This document shows, piece after piece, positions 40,727-48,973 of a stretch of DNA of 64,000 nt. The translations under genes were made by a program, and so were the position numbers. This stretch comes from Azospirillum brasilense (GTDB lineage: Bacteria; Pseudomonadota; Alphaproteobacteria; Azospirillales; Azospirillaceae): the NCBI RefSeq assembly GCF_007827815.1, contig NZ_VITH01000006.1, forward strand, positions 1 to 64,000. Reading direction: 5' to 3'. A model generated the notes under the pieces. The model did no database searches. It saw nothing but the letters and a program-made list of their open reading frames with translations, and was not told the DNA's origin. The first letter of the stretch is position 1. The number at the start of each line of letters is the position of its first letter.

Positions 40727-41410
40727 ATGAGCAGTTTTGATCTCACCCTTCTCGAACACGACAATCTCGGCGGCACGATTTACCAGAAATTGTGCGAGGC
40801 CCTGATGAAGGGCGCCTTCAAGCCGAACGACCGCCTCAAGATCCGCGATCTGGCCGACCGGCTGGGGACGAGCGTCACGCCGGTGCGCGACGCCATCCTG
40901 CGGCTGGTGCAGGATCAGGCCCTGGTGCTGCGCTCGCCGCGCGACATCCGCGTCCCGATGCTGACCCGGGCCACCTACCTGGAGATCCGCGACATCCGCG
41001 TCAATCTGGAAGGGCTGGCCGCCGCGCGGGCCGCCGAACAGGCCACGCCCGCCCAGATCGAAGCCCTGGAATCGCTGCTCAAGCGCAACGAGGAGGCGAT
41101 GGCCGCCAGCAACACCGCGCTGGCCACCGAACTCAACCAGATCTTCCATTTCACGGTGTCCGAGATCGCGGACATGCCGGTGCTCGGCGACATTCTGCGG
41201 CGGCTCTGGCTGCAGATGGGGCCGTTGATCGCCGACGTCTACGGCGGCGCCGGGCGCACGATGATCGACCATCACTACCCGCTGATGGACGCCATCCGCA
41301 GCCACGACGGACCAGCCGCCGCCCGCGCCATCCAGGCCGACATCCTGTTGGCCAGCGGTCCGATCCTGGAGAGGATCGACGGCGTGTGTCCCGAGCCGCT
41401 CGCCGTCTGA
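40727..41410 (+). CDS. GntR-family regulator, FadR/FCD subgroup
   Basis: The 227-residue protein has an N-terminal GntR winged HTH (about residues 12-78; YQKLCEALMKGAFKPNDRLKIRDLADRLGTSVTPVRDAILRL) and an all-helical FCD ligand domain (RDIRVNLEGLAAARAAEQATPAQI, FHFTVSEIADMPVL, HHYPLMDAIRSHD). It keeps the His residues that bind metal and carboxylate effectors in this subgroup. ATG 40727 is preceded by GGAGG; longer versions of the frame are unlikely because the operator would be inside. It lies directly upstream of a kinase and an aminotransferase-fold gene whose promoter carries the same operator sequence. Confidence 0.88.
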   Translation: MSSFDLTLLEHDNLGGTIYQKLCEALMKGAFKPNDRLKIRDLADRLGTSVTPVRDAILRLVQDQALVLRSPRDIRVPMLTRATYLEIRDIRVNLEGLAAARAAEQATPAQIEALESLLKRNEEAMAASNTALATELNQIFHFTVSEIADMPVLGDILRRLWLQMGPLIADVYGGAGRTMIDHHYPLMDAIRSHDGPAAARAIQADILLASGPILERIDGVCPEPLAV

Positions 41411-41457
41411 TTTCCCCGCCGATCCCATCCGCTTCCGCAGCCGATCCACCCGCCACC

Positions 41458-41473
41458 ATGATGCATCAAACAT
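41458..41473. promoter_or_regulatory. GntR-type operator in front of the kinase gene
   Basis: ATGATGCATCAAACAT matches the site at 40679-40694 at 15 of 16 positions. It sits 32 bp before the kinase ATG, in the 95-bp gap after the GntR gene. Repeated sites at both promoters strongly suggest one regulon. Confidence 0.6.
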
Positions 41474-41505
41474 TGACCGCTTCGAACCACGAGGAGACAC
41501 CGGCG

Positions 41506-42570
41506 ATGACACCGGCCCCGACCCAGGGTGACGTTCTGACCACCGCCGCGCCGGCAATCTCCATGGAGGAGGCCAGCGCCATCCTGCAGCGCTGGTTCGG
41601 CGTGGCCGGCACCGTCCGCGAACTGAGCAGCGAGCGCGACCGCAATTTCCACATCGCCACGCCCAATGAGCGAGGGGAGGACGGGCAGGGCTATGTGCTG
41701 AAGTTCACCAACCCGGCGGAGCCGCAACCCGTCACAAGCTTCCAGACCGGGGCCATGCAGCATGTGGCCGACCGCGACCCGACCTTGCCGGTGCCGCGTG
41801 TCGTGCCGACGCTGGACGGGGAGGCCCAGGCGATCGTCCACATCGACGGCCGCGCCATGGTGCTGCGGCTGCTGACCTATCTCGAAGGAACGCCGCTCCA
41901 CGCAGCACCGCCCTCGCCGGGGCTGATGCGGGCGCTGGGAACGACGCTGGCCCGGCTGGATCGGGCGCTGGCCGACTACGAGCATCCCGGCTCGGAGCGG
42001 GACCTGCTGTGGGACATCACCCGCACCGCCAGCGTCGCCGACCGGCTGCATTATGTGGCGGACGAGCGGCGCCGTGGGATGGTCGAGCGCTTCGTCGCCC
42101 GCTTCGCCGACGAGATCGCCCCCCGGCTGCCCGCCCTGCGCCACCAAGTCATCCACAACGACCTCAACCCCCACAACGCGGTGGTCGATCCGGTCGGGCA
42201 CGAGGCGGTCACCGGGATCATCGACTTCGGCGACGCGCTGCGGGCGCCGCTGGTCAACGATCTGGCGACGGCGCTCGCCTACCACGTCACCACCGGCGAG
42301 ACGCCCTTCGGCTCCGTGGTCGAGATGACCCGCGCCTACAACGCCGTGCTGCCGCTGACGGCGGACGAGGTGGACCTGCTGCCCGATCTGGTGGCCGGCC
42401 GCCTCGCCCTGACCATCGGAATCACCGGCTGGCGGGCGGCCGAGTACCCCGCCAACGCCGCCTACATCCTGCGCAACGCCGAACGCGCCTTCGCCGGCCT
42501 GGACCGGCTGACCGGCGACGAGGCCGCCACCGCCCGCCGCCTGCTCCATCTCGCCTGCCAGAAAGTGTGA
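41506..42570 (+). CDS. APH-fold small-molecule kinase, hydroxylysine kinase-like
   Basis: The 354-residue protein has the aminoglycoside-phosphotransferase/choline-kinase fold. The P-loop-like region is LSSERDRNFHI (42-50), the catalytic loop HNDLNPHN is at 217-224 and the metal-binding IIDFGD is at 238-243. The ELSSERDRNF start and QVIHNDLNPHN form are those of the hydroxylysine kinase (AGPHD1/HYKK) group, which phosphorylates 5-hydroxylysine. GAGGAG with 9-nt spacing fixes ATG 41506. The next gene, 6 nt later, is of the phospho-lyase type that acts on such a product. Substrate could also be another amino alcohol, or homoserine-like. Confidence 0.8.
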   Translation: MTPAPTQGDVLTTAAPAISMEEASAILQRWFGVAGTVRELSSERDRNFHIATPNERGEDGQGYVLKFTNPAEPQPVTSFQTGAMQHVADRDPTLPVPRVVPTLDGEAQAIVHIDGRAMVLRLLTYLEGTPLHAAPPSPGLMRALGTTLARLDRALADYEHPGSERDLLWDITRTASVADRLHYVADERRRGMVERFVARFADEIAPRLPALRHQVIHNDLNPHNAVVDPVGHEAVTGIIDFGDALRAPLVNDLATALAYHVTTGETPFGSVVEMTRAYNAVLPLTADEVDLLPDLVAGRLALTIGITGWRAAEYPANAAYILRNAERAFAGLDRLTGDEAATARRLLHLACQKV

Positions 42571-42576
42571 ACCGCC

Positions 42577-43893
42577 ATGACCATGATCAACGCCTACGCG
42601 CCCGACTCCGCCGGGACCCTGCCGGAGCGCGAGCGCGCCCTGATCGCCCGCCGCGAGAGGCTGCTCGGCCCGGCCTACCGGCTGTTCTACGCCGACCCGA
42701 TCCATGTCGTGCGCGGGGAGGGCTCATCCCTCTATGACGCCGAGGGCAACCGCTATCTGGACGCCTACAACAACGTCGCCTCGGTCGGGCACTCGCGGCC
42801 GGAGGTGGTGGAGGCGATGGCCAAGCAGGCGGCCGTGCTGAACACCCACACGCGCTACCTGACCGACGGCATCCTCGACTTCGCCGAAGCCTTCCTGGCG
42901 GAGTTCCCGGCGGAGCTGTCGCACCTGATGCTGACCTGCACCGGCAGCGAGGCCAACGATCTGGCCCTGCGCGTCGCCCGCGTCCACACCGGCGGCACCG
43001 GCGTCGTCATCGCGCACAACGCCTACCACGGCGTGACCTCGGCGCTGGCCGAGATGTCGCCCTCGCTGGGCGCGGCGGTGAAGCTGGGCGACCATGTCCG
43101 CGTGGTGCCGGCGCCCGACGGCTACCGCATGCCGGAGGCCGAGGTCGGCGCCGCCTTCGCCCGCTCCGTCGAGGCGGCCATTGCCGACCTGCGGGAGAAG
43201 GGGATCGCCCCGGCGGCGCTGCTGGTCGACACCATCTTCTCCAGCAGCGGCGTCTTCACCGACCCGGCCGGCTTCCTCGCCCCGGCGGTGGAGGTGATGC
43301 GCAAGGCTGGCGGCCTCTTCATCGCCGACGAGGTGCAGCCGGGCTTCGGGCGGCTCGGCACGCACATGTGGGGCTTCGCGCGCCACGGGCTGGTGCCGGA
43401 CATCGTGACGGTCGGCAAGCCGATGGGCAACGGCCACCCGGTGGCGGGCGCGGTGTTCCGGCCGGAGGTGATCGAGGCGTTCGGCAGGAGCCAGCGCTAT
43501 TTCAACACCTTCGGCGGCAACCCGGTGTCCTGCGCGGTGGCGCTGGCGGTGCTGCGCGTGATCAAGACGGACCGCCTGCAGGAGAACGCCCTGGCGGTCG
43601 GCACGCAGATGATCGACGGCCTGCGCGCGCTCGCCGCCAAGCACGAGCTGATCGGCGACGTGCGCGGCAGCGGTCTGTTCATCGGCGTCGAGATGGTGCG
43701 CGACCGCAAGCTCAAGACCCCGGCGTCGGAGGAGACGGCCCGCGTGGTCAACGGAATGCGCCAGCGCCGGGTGCTGATCAGCGCGACCGGCCAGGAAGGG
43801 CACATCCTGAAGATCCGCCCGCCGCTGGTCTTCTCGTCCGAGGACGCGACGCTGTTCCTCGCCACGCTCGACGAGGTGCTGACGGCGCTGTAA
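42577..43893 (+). CDS. Class III aminotransferase-fold PLP enzyme, phospho-lyase-like (AGXT2L type)
   Basis: The 438-residue protein has the class III signature with PLP Lys281 (VTVGKPMGNG) and Asp251 (LFIADEVQPGFGR). The early NNVASVGHSRPEVVEA motif, with NTHTRYL after it, is characteristic of AGXT2L1/L2-type enzymes. Those members remove phosphate and ammonia from phosphoethanolamine or 5-phosphohydroxylysine rather than transaminating. Together with the kinase this would make an aldehyde (for hydroxylysine, 2-aminoadipate semialdehyde), ammonia and phosphate. Starts 6 nt after the kinase stop. A true omega-aminotransferase remains possible. Confidence 0.85.
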   Translation: MTMINAYAPDSAGTLPERERALIARRERLLGPAYRLFYADPIHVVRGEGSSLYDAEGNRYLDAYNNVASVGHSRPEVVEAMAKQAAVLNTHTRYLTDGILDFAEAFLAEFPAELSHLMLTCTGSEANDLALRVARVHTGGTGVVIAHNAYHGVTSALAEMSPSLGAAVKLGDHVRVVPAPDGYRMPEAEVGAAFARSVEAAIADLREKGIAPAALLVDTIFSSSGVFTDPAGFLAPAVEVMRKAGGLFIADEVQPGFGRLGTHMWGFARHGLVPDIVTVGKPMGNGHPVAGAVFRPEVIEAFGRSQRYFNTFGGNPVSCAVALAVLRVIKTDRLQENALAVGTQMIDGLRALAAKHELIGDVRGSGLFIGVEMVRDRKLKTPASEETARVVNGMRQRRVLISATGQEGHILKIRPPLVFSSEDATLFLATLDEVLTAL

Positions 43894-43948
43894 CGGCGCC
43901 TTAAGCCGCGCTGCCCTGTTGATCCTCTTCCGCCCGCCGGCCTTCCCG

Positions 43949-44569
43949 TCACCAGTCGGTGGGGCAGGAGCGGCAGTCGGTCATCAGCGCATCCTGGAAG
44001 ATGGCGAAGCGGATCTTCGCACCTTCCAGGTTGGCCTGTGACAGGTTGGTGAGGGAGAGCTTGGCCTCCTGAAGGTTGGCGCCCTCCAGGTTGGCGCCGG
44101 TGAGGTCGGCCTTGTCGGCGCGCAGCGCCTCCAGATTGGCGGCGGTGAGGTCGGCCTGCCGCAGGTCGGCGCCGTTGGCGCGGGCGAACTCCAGGTTGGC
44201 GCCGCGCAGGCGGGCGCCGGACAGGCGCGTGCCCTGGAGGAAGGCGGTGCGCAGATCGGCGCCGTCGAGGATCGCCCCGCTGAGGTCGGCCCCGCGCAGA
44301 TCGGTGTGGCGCAGGTCGGCCCGCATCAGGTTGGCACCGCGCAGGTCGGCACCGGCCAGCGACAGGCCGCGCAGGTTGCGGTGGCGCAGGTCGATGCCGG
44401 GGCAGACCGCCTTAGCCGTCAGGACGCAGCCGGCGACCTCGGTGACGCGCTCCTCCTCGCCGCCGCCGAGGCTGGCGGTTTCAACCTCCGCCGCCAGCGG
44501 GGCGGTGAGCGGGCCGGACAGGGACAGCAGGGCGCACAGGGCGAAGGCGGGTCGGAAGAGGCGGTTCAT
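43949..44569 (-). CDS. Secreted pentapeptide-repeat protein
   Basis: The 206-residue protein has a signal peptide (MNRLFRPAFALCALLSLSGPLTAPLAA) and about 25 pentapeptide repeats A(D/N)LxX from residue ~60 to 195 (LRGADLSGAILDGADLRTAFLQ pattern). They predict a right-handed beta-helix. Four Cys (in AGCVLTAKAVCPG and TDCRSCP) cap the helix and could form disulfides in the periplasm. GGGAG 8 nt upstream supports ATG 44569. It is downstream of a PQQ alcohol dehydrogenase on the same strand but past a strong hairpin. Function unknown. Confidence 0.85.
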   Translation of the reverse strand: MNRLFRPAFALCALLSLSGPLTAPLAAEVETASLGGGEEERVTEVAGCVLTAKAVCPGIDLRHRNLRGLSLAGADLRGANLMRADLRHTDLRGADLSGAILDGADLRTAFLQGTRLSGARLRGANLEFARANGADLRQADLTAANLEALRADKADLTGANLEGANLQEAKLSLTNLSQANLEGAKIRFAIFQDALMTDCRSCPTDW

Positions 44570-44623
44570 GGGGAGAACTCCCATCGCTGCGATGCATGAA
44601 GACCGGGGCGGGGAAACGGGCCG

Positions 44624-44655
44624 GACCGCCCGCTTCCCCGTCCCGGCGGGCGGTC
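44624..44655 (-). terminator. Hairpin terminator after the PQQ alcohol dehydrogenase gene
   Basis: GACCGCCCGC (44624-44633) and GCGGGCGGTC (44646-44655) form a perfect 10-bp stem with a 12-nt loop, 12 nt past the dehydrogenase stop. No T-run follows. Confidence 0.45.
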
Positions 44656-44667
44656 ACTTAGCGGCGG

Positions 44668-46578
44668 TCACTTGGCGCTGGAGACCTTCACGTCGGCCAG
44701 CTTGAACACCCAGAAGGAGCCGCCCTGGGTCACGCGGGTGGTCAGGTCGGCGAGATCGCCGCCCCACAGCGGCACGGCGCCGCCATAGCCGGTGGTGATG
44801 CCGACATACTGCACCCCGTCCAGCTCCCAGGTGACCGGGGAGGAGATGATGCCGGAGCCGGTCTGGAACTTCCAAAGCTCCGCCCCGGACTTGGCGTCGA
44901 ACGCCTTGACGTAGCCGTCGCCGGTTCCGGTGAAGACCAGCCCGCCGGCGGTCGCCAGCGTGCCGGACCACAGCGGCAGCTCCTCCTTGTGCTCCCAGGC
45001 GACCTTGCCGGTCGTCGGGTCGATGGCGCGCAGGACGCCGACATGGTCCTCGAACATCTTGTGGATGCGGAAACCCATGCCGAGATAGGCGGAGCCGGGG
45101 TTGTAGCCGACATGCTCCGTCCAATAGTCCTCCTTCCAGTGGTTGGCGGCGATGTAGAACAGGCCGGTGTCCTCGCTGTAGGACATCGGGTTCCAGTTCT
45201 TGCCGCCGAGGAAGGGCGGGGAGACCTCGACCGCCTTGCCGCGCTTCTCGCCCTCGGCGGGGGGCGGCGGGCGCTGGCCCTCGACCTCGATGGGGCGGCC
45301 GGTCTTCAGGTCGATGCCCTTGGCCCAGGTGATGCCGTCGACGAAGGGGAAGGCCGCCAGCACGCTGTTCGGCTTGTTCGCCTCGCCGCCCGCCGTCGCC
45401 AGCTTCGTCCGGTCGGTGACGTAGAAGAAGCCGTTGCGGTCGGCGTGGGCGGTCGCCTTCACCGTCTTGCCCGACGCGTCCTTGTAGTCGAACAGCACCA
45501 GCTCGTTGTTGCCGGAGAAGTCCCAGGTGTCATTGGGTGTGTGCTGGTAGAAGCCCTTCAGTTCGCCCGTGGTCGGATCGACGTAGGCCTGGCCGGAGGT
45601 GTAGAGGCTGTCGCCGGGCCAGCGCGCCCAGCCGTTCCACGGCGCCGGGTTGCCGGTGCCGATGACGATGGTGTTGGTCTCCACGTCGAAGGTGGCGCTC
45701 TGCCAGGGCGCGCCGCCGCCGTGGTTCCACGCTTCGACGAGCTGCCCGTCCTTATCGCGCGGCCAGGACGGCGCCTTGGCGTTGCCGGTGGGGGTGCTGT
45801 CCTTGCCGTCGAGCCGGCCCATGTGGCCCTCGACCAGCGGGCGCATCCAGATCTCCTCGCCGGTGTCGGGATCGCGGGCGAACAGGCGGCCGACCACGCC
45901 GAACTCGTCGCCCGACGAGCCGTGGATCAGCAGCATGCGCCCGGTCTTCTGGTCCTTCACGACGGTGGGCGCGCCGGTCATGGTGTAGCCGACCTTGTGG
46001 TCGGCGAACTTCTTGCGCCAGACGACCTTGCCGGTGTCCTTGTTCAGCGCGACGATGGAGGCGTCGAGCGTGCCGAAGAACACCTTGTCGCCGTAGATCG
46101 CCGACCCGCGGTTGACCACGTCGCAGCAGGGCCGGATGTCGTCGGGCAGGCGGTGGGCGTAGGTCCACAGCCGCTTGCCGGTGCGCGCGTCCAACGCGAA
46201 CATCCGCGAATAGGAGGCGGTGACGTAGATCACCCCGTCATGGACCAGCGCCTGCGTCTCCTGCCCGCGCTGCTTCTCGTCGCCGAAGGAGAAGGACCAG
46301 GCGGGGACCAGCCGCGACACGCTGGTGGTGTCGATCTGCTTCAGCGGGCTGAAGCGCTTGCCTTCCACCCCCATGCCGTACATCAGCACGTCGCCGGCCG
46401 ACTTGGCGTCGTTGGCGATGTCGTCCCAGGTGACGTTGGCGGCCTGGGCGCCTCCCCAGGCCGCCGGGGCGGTGGAAGCCAGGAAACCAGCCACCAGCGC
46501 GGTGACGATCCGGCGCCGGACTCGTCCGGCCCCGCTGTCCGCCTTGGTTTCCGGCTTGGTGTGCAAGGATGAAGTCAT
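44668..46578 (-). CDS. PQQ-dependent alcohol dehydrogenase (quinoprotein, calcium-type)
   Basis: The 636-residue periplasmic protein has a signal peptide (RRRIVTALVAGFLASTAPAAWGGAQA, cut near residue 46) and eight-bladed propeller W-motifs (TGKVVWRKK, TGEEIWMRP, TGKVAWEHK, GAELWKFQTG). It carries the adjacent Cys151-Cys152 disulfide pair and metal ligands Glu225, Asn310 and catalytic Asp353. Residue +2 after Asp353 is Ser (WDFSG), not the second Asp typical of lanthanide enzymes, so calcium dependence is predicted. No cytochrome c domain is fused, so an external cytochrome is needed; none is adjacent. Longer upstream frame is rejected because ATG 46578 gives the signal peptide. Confidence 0.9.
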   Translation of the reverse strand: MTSSLHTKPETKADSGAGRVRRRIVTALVAGFLASTAPAAWGGAQAANVTWDDIANDAKSAGDVLMYGMGVEGKRFSPLKQIDTTSVSRLVPAWSFSFGDEKQRGQETQALVHDGVIYVTASYSRMFALDARTGKRLWTYAHRLPDDIRPCCDVVNRGSAIYGDKVFFGTLDASIVALNKDTGKVVWRKKFADHKVGYTMTGAPTVVKDQKTGRMLLIHGSSGDEFGVVGRLFARDPDTGEEIWMRPLVEGHMGRLDGKDSTPTGNAKAPSWPRDKDGQLVEAWNHGGGAPWQSATFDVETNTIVIGTGNPAPWNGWARWPGDSLYTSGQAYVDPTTGELKGFYQHTPNDTWDFSGNNELVLFDYKDASGKTVKATAHADRNGFFYVTDRTKLATAGGEANKPNSVLAAFPFVDGITWAKGIDLKTGRPIEVEGQRPPPPAEGEKRGKAVEVSPPFLGGKNWNPMSYSEDTGLFYIAANHWKEDYWTEHVGYNPGSAYLGMGFRIHKMFEDHVGVLRAIDPTTGKVAWEHKEELPLWSGTLATAGGLVFTGTGDGYVKAFDAKSGAELWKFQTGSGIISSPVTWELDGVQYVGITTGYGGAVPLWGGDLADLTTRVTQGGSFWVFKLADVKVSSAK

Positions 46579-46608
46579 GCGTTTCCCCCCGTGAAAGGCC
46601 GAATTTTG

Positions 46609-46640
46609 CCGGGGCGGATCGTCCGCCCGATCCGCCCCGG
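46609..46640 (-). promoter_or_regulatory. Perfect 13-bp stem-loop in the leader of the PQQ dehydrogenase gene
   Basis: CCGGGGCGGATCG (46609-46621) pairs with CGATCCGCCCCGG (46628-46640) around a 6-nt loop. It lies 31 nt upstream of the dehydrogenase ATG, in the 314-bp divergent gap (46579-46892). It could be an mRNA-stabilising or attenuating leader structure, or a dyad DNA operator for the neighbouring response regulator. The rest of the gap shows a TTCGTTAACATTCCG AT-rich stretch near 46835-46855 likely to be the kinase promoter. Confidence 0.45.
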
Positions 46641-46892
46641 CTCCGGCACCGCGTCTTACGCCCTGCATGTTCGTCTTGGCGCTTCTCCGGTTCCATTGGA
46701 CGATACGGGAACGAAACTCTGGCAAGTCGGGCGTGACGGCATCCCGGATGGGACGGGAAAACATCCCGACGCTGCGGCAAAAGGCCGGCCGGCCGCCCTT
46801 CCTTGGTCGAAGGACGCATAGCGGGACGACCGGATGTTTCGTTAACATTCCGCCGATGGTCCTATTGGTTCTGTTGGAAGGATCGGACGGCG

Positions 46893-48269
46893 GTGTCGTT
46901 GCGGGTGCGCATGCTGGCCCTGATCGGGCTGTTCCTGGCTCTGCTGGCGGGGGCCGGTGCTGCGGTGATGATCGCCAACGCGCGCGACGCCGTCCGCGCG
47001 GAGATGGCCTCCGCCCTTGATCTCGGCGTCGCGGTGGGGCGGGCGGAGGCCGGGCGGGGAGCGGTTCCGGACGCCGTCGCGGCGCTCGACCGGCTGGGCC
47101 TGCGCCATCTGCGCTTCGTCGTGGGCGACGCGCCTCCCGAACCCGCCGATGAGGGCGAGCCCGGCCACCCCTCGGTCCCCGGCTGGTTCAGGGCGCTCGT
47201 CGGTGTGGCGCCGCAGGCCCAGGCGCTGAGCGGTGGCGATGGGCGCGTCCTGCTGACCGTGGTCGCCGAACCGCAGGACGAGGTGGCCGAGGTCTGGGAG
47301 GACATGCGGGACCTCGCCCTGGCGATGCTGCTGGTCGGGCTGCTGCTGCTGGGCGCGGCCTGGGTGGCGGTGGGGCGGGCGCTCGCCCCGCTTGCCCGCA
47401 TTGAGGCGGCGGTGCGGCGCCTGCGCCAGGGTGTTTACGAACCCGGACCGCGCAACGGCCTCGCCGGCGGTGGCGTGCCGGAACTGGCCCGGCTGGGCAC
47501 CGGCATCGCCGACTTGGCCGGGGAGCTGGCGGCGGCGGGGCGGGAGAACCGTCGGCTCGGCCAGCGGCTGATCGAGGCGCAGGACCGCGAGCGTCGCGAC
47601 ATCGCCCGCGAGATCCACGATGAGCTGGGGGCGGCGCTGTTCGCCATCAAGGTGGACGCCGGACGCATCCTGCGCTTGAGCGAGGAGCCGAAGCCGGAGG
47701 CGACCATCAGCGAGCGGGTGGAGATCGCCGGACGCGCCCGCGCCGTGCTGTCCATGGCCTCGGACGTGCACCGGCTGAGCCGGCGCATCCTGGTCCGCCT
47801 GCGCCCGTCCCTGCTCGACCAGCTGCCGTTGGGCGAGGCGCTGTCCGGGCTGATCGACGAGTGGGCGCGGCGGGAGCCGGCGGTGCGCTGGTCGCTGGAC
47901 GTCGCCGGGGACGATGCGCCGGACGGAATCGACGGGCTGGACGAGGTGCTGCGCCTGACGGTCTTCCGGCTGGCCCAGGAATCGCTGGTCAACGCCCTCC
48001 GCCACGCCCGCCCGACCCGCGTGTCGGTGACCGTGCGGCGCCGGGCCGACCAAGTGGAGGTCGTGGTGACCGACGACGGGCCGGGGTTCGCGGAGGGGCA
48101 ATCCATGGAAACCAACGAGGGCGAGCGCGGTGGATTGGGCATCTCCGGCATGGCGGAGCGGGTGAGGGCGCTGGGCGGCACGCTGCGCATCGGATCGGAC
48201 AGCGGGCAGGGCACCCGCGTCGCCGCCTGCCTTCCCTGTGCCCCGGCCGGGCTTGAGGGCGTGGCATGA
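46893..48269 (+). CDS. Sensor histidine kinase of the NarL/HisKA_3 type, divergent from the PQQ dehydrogenase
   Basis: The 458-residue protein has TM1 (about 8-27), an extracytoplasmic domain (30-138), TM2 (142-162), HAMP, then HisKA_3 with His242 (DIAREIHDELGAALFAIK) and a HATPase (ESLVNALRHARPTRVSV; VVTDDGPGF; GLGISGMAERV). GTG 46893 is preceded by GGAAGGA at 10-nt spacing. The same frame opens at a TTG (46803), but that upstream part lacks sense. The stop overlaps the response regulator start (ATGA). The position suggests it senses alcohol/aldehyde or redox state and controls the dehydrogenase, as in Pseudomonas exa/ped systems. Confidence 0.85.
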   Translation: MSLRVRMLALIGLFLALLAGAGAAVMIANARDAVRAEMASALDLGVAVGRAEAGRGAVPDAVAALDRLGLRHLRFVVGDAPPEPADEGEPGHPSVPGWFRALVGVAPQAQALSGGDGRVLLTVVAEPQDEVAEVWEDMRDLALAMLLVGLLLLGAAWVAVGRALAPLARIEAAVRRLRQGVYEPGPRNGLAGGGVPELARLGTGIADLAGELAAAGRENRRLGQRLIEAQDRERRDIAREIHDELGAALFAIKVDAGRILRLSEEPKPEATISERVEIAGRARAVLSMASDVHRLSRRILVRLRPSLLDQLPLGEALSGLIDEWARREPAVRWSLDVAGDDAPDGIDGLDEVLRLTVFRLAQESLVNALRHARPTRVSVTVRRRADQVEVVVTDDGPGFAEGQSMETNEGERGGLGISGMAERVRALGGTLRIGSDSGQGTRVAACLPCAPAGLEGVA

Positions 48270-48913
48270 CCCCGACCATCCTCCTGGTGGACGACCATCC
48301 GGTGGTGCGCGCCGGCTGTCAGAGCCTGCTCGCCGAAGCCAGGCTCGGCCGCGTCGTCGAGGCCGCAGACGTGGCGGCGGCGCTGGCGCTGTGGCGTTCG
48401 GAGCGGCCGGACGTGGTCATCCTCGACCTCAACCTGCCCGGCGGCATTGGGGGGAGGGATGGCGGCGGGATGGAGGTTCTGCGGCTGATCCGGGTGGAGA
48501 ATCCGGCGGTGCCGGTGCTGATCTTCAGCATGCACGAGGACCCGGCCATCGCCGCGCGGGCGCTGAAGGCCGGGGCCAGGGGCTACGTCACCAAGAACGA
48601 CGCGCCGGAGACGCTGGTGACGGCGGTGCGCTGCGTGCTGGCGGGCCGGGTCCATCTCGACCACGCGCTGGCGCGCGAACTGGCGCTGATGGCGCTGGCC
48701 CCGGCCGACGACCCGCTGGCGGTGCTGACCCCGCGCGAGCGGGAGATTCTGGCGCTGGTGGGGCGCGGCCTGACCGCGGCGGCCATCGCCGAGGCGCTGG
48801 GCATCAGCCAGAAGACCGTCGCCAACGCCTGCACCCAGATCAAGGACAAGCTGGGCGCCGACAGCACGCGCGCCCTGATCCGCATCGCCATCGACCACGG
48901 GCTGGCCGCCTGA
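48266..48913 (+). CDS. NarL/LuxR-family response regulator
   Basis: The 215-residue protein has a receiver with DD at 9-10, phospho-acceptor Asp54 (VILDLNLPGG) and Lys110 (GYVTKND), then a LuxR-type HTH (about 148-210; LTPREREILALVGRGLTAAAIAEALGISQKTVANACTQIKDKL). It is a partner of the overlapping kinase gene. It resembles the AgmR/ExaE-type regulators that activate quinoprotein alcohol oxidation genes. Binding to the divergent promoter is predicted, not shown. Confidence 0.9.
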   Translation: MTPTILLVDDHPVVRAGCQSLLAEARLGRVVEAADVAAALALWRSERPDVVILDLNLPGGIGGRDGGGMEVLRLIRVENPAVPVLIFSMHEDPAIAARALKAGARGYVTKNDAPETLVTAVRCVLAGRVHLDHALARELALMALAPADDPLAVLTPREREILALVGRGLTAAAIAEALGISQKTVANACTQIKDKLGADSTRALIRIAIDHGLAA

Positions 48914-48973
48914 CGGCTTCCCAATCCCCGGCGCCTCACGGCGGGTTGCTCCCCGCTACTCACGCCTCGCTGC

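Noticed and set aside
40792..42570. A 592-codon frame joining GntR and the kinase
   Set aside because: Its first 240 codons are out-of-frame GntR sequence; the kinase starts at 41506 with GAGGAG in place.
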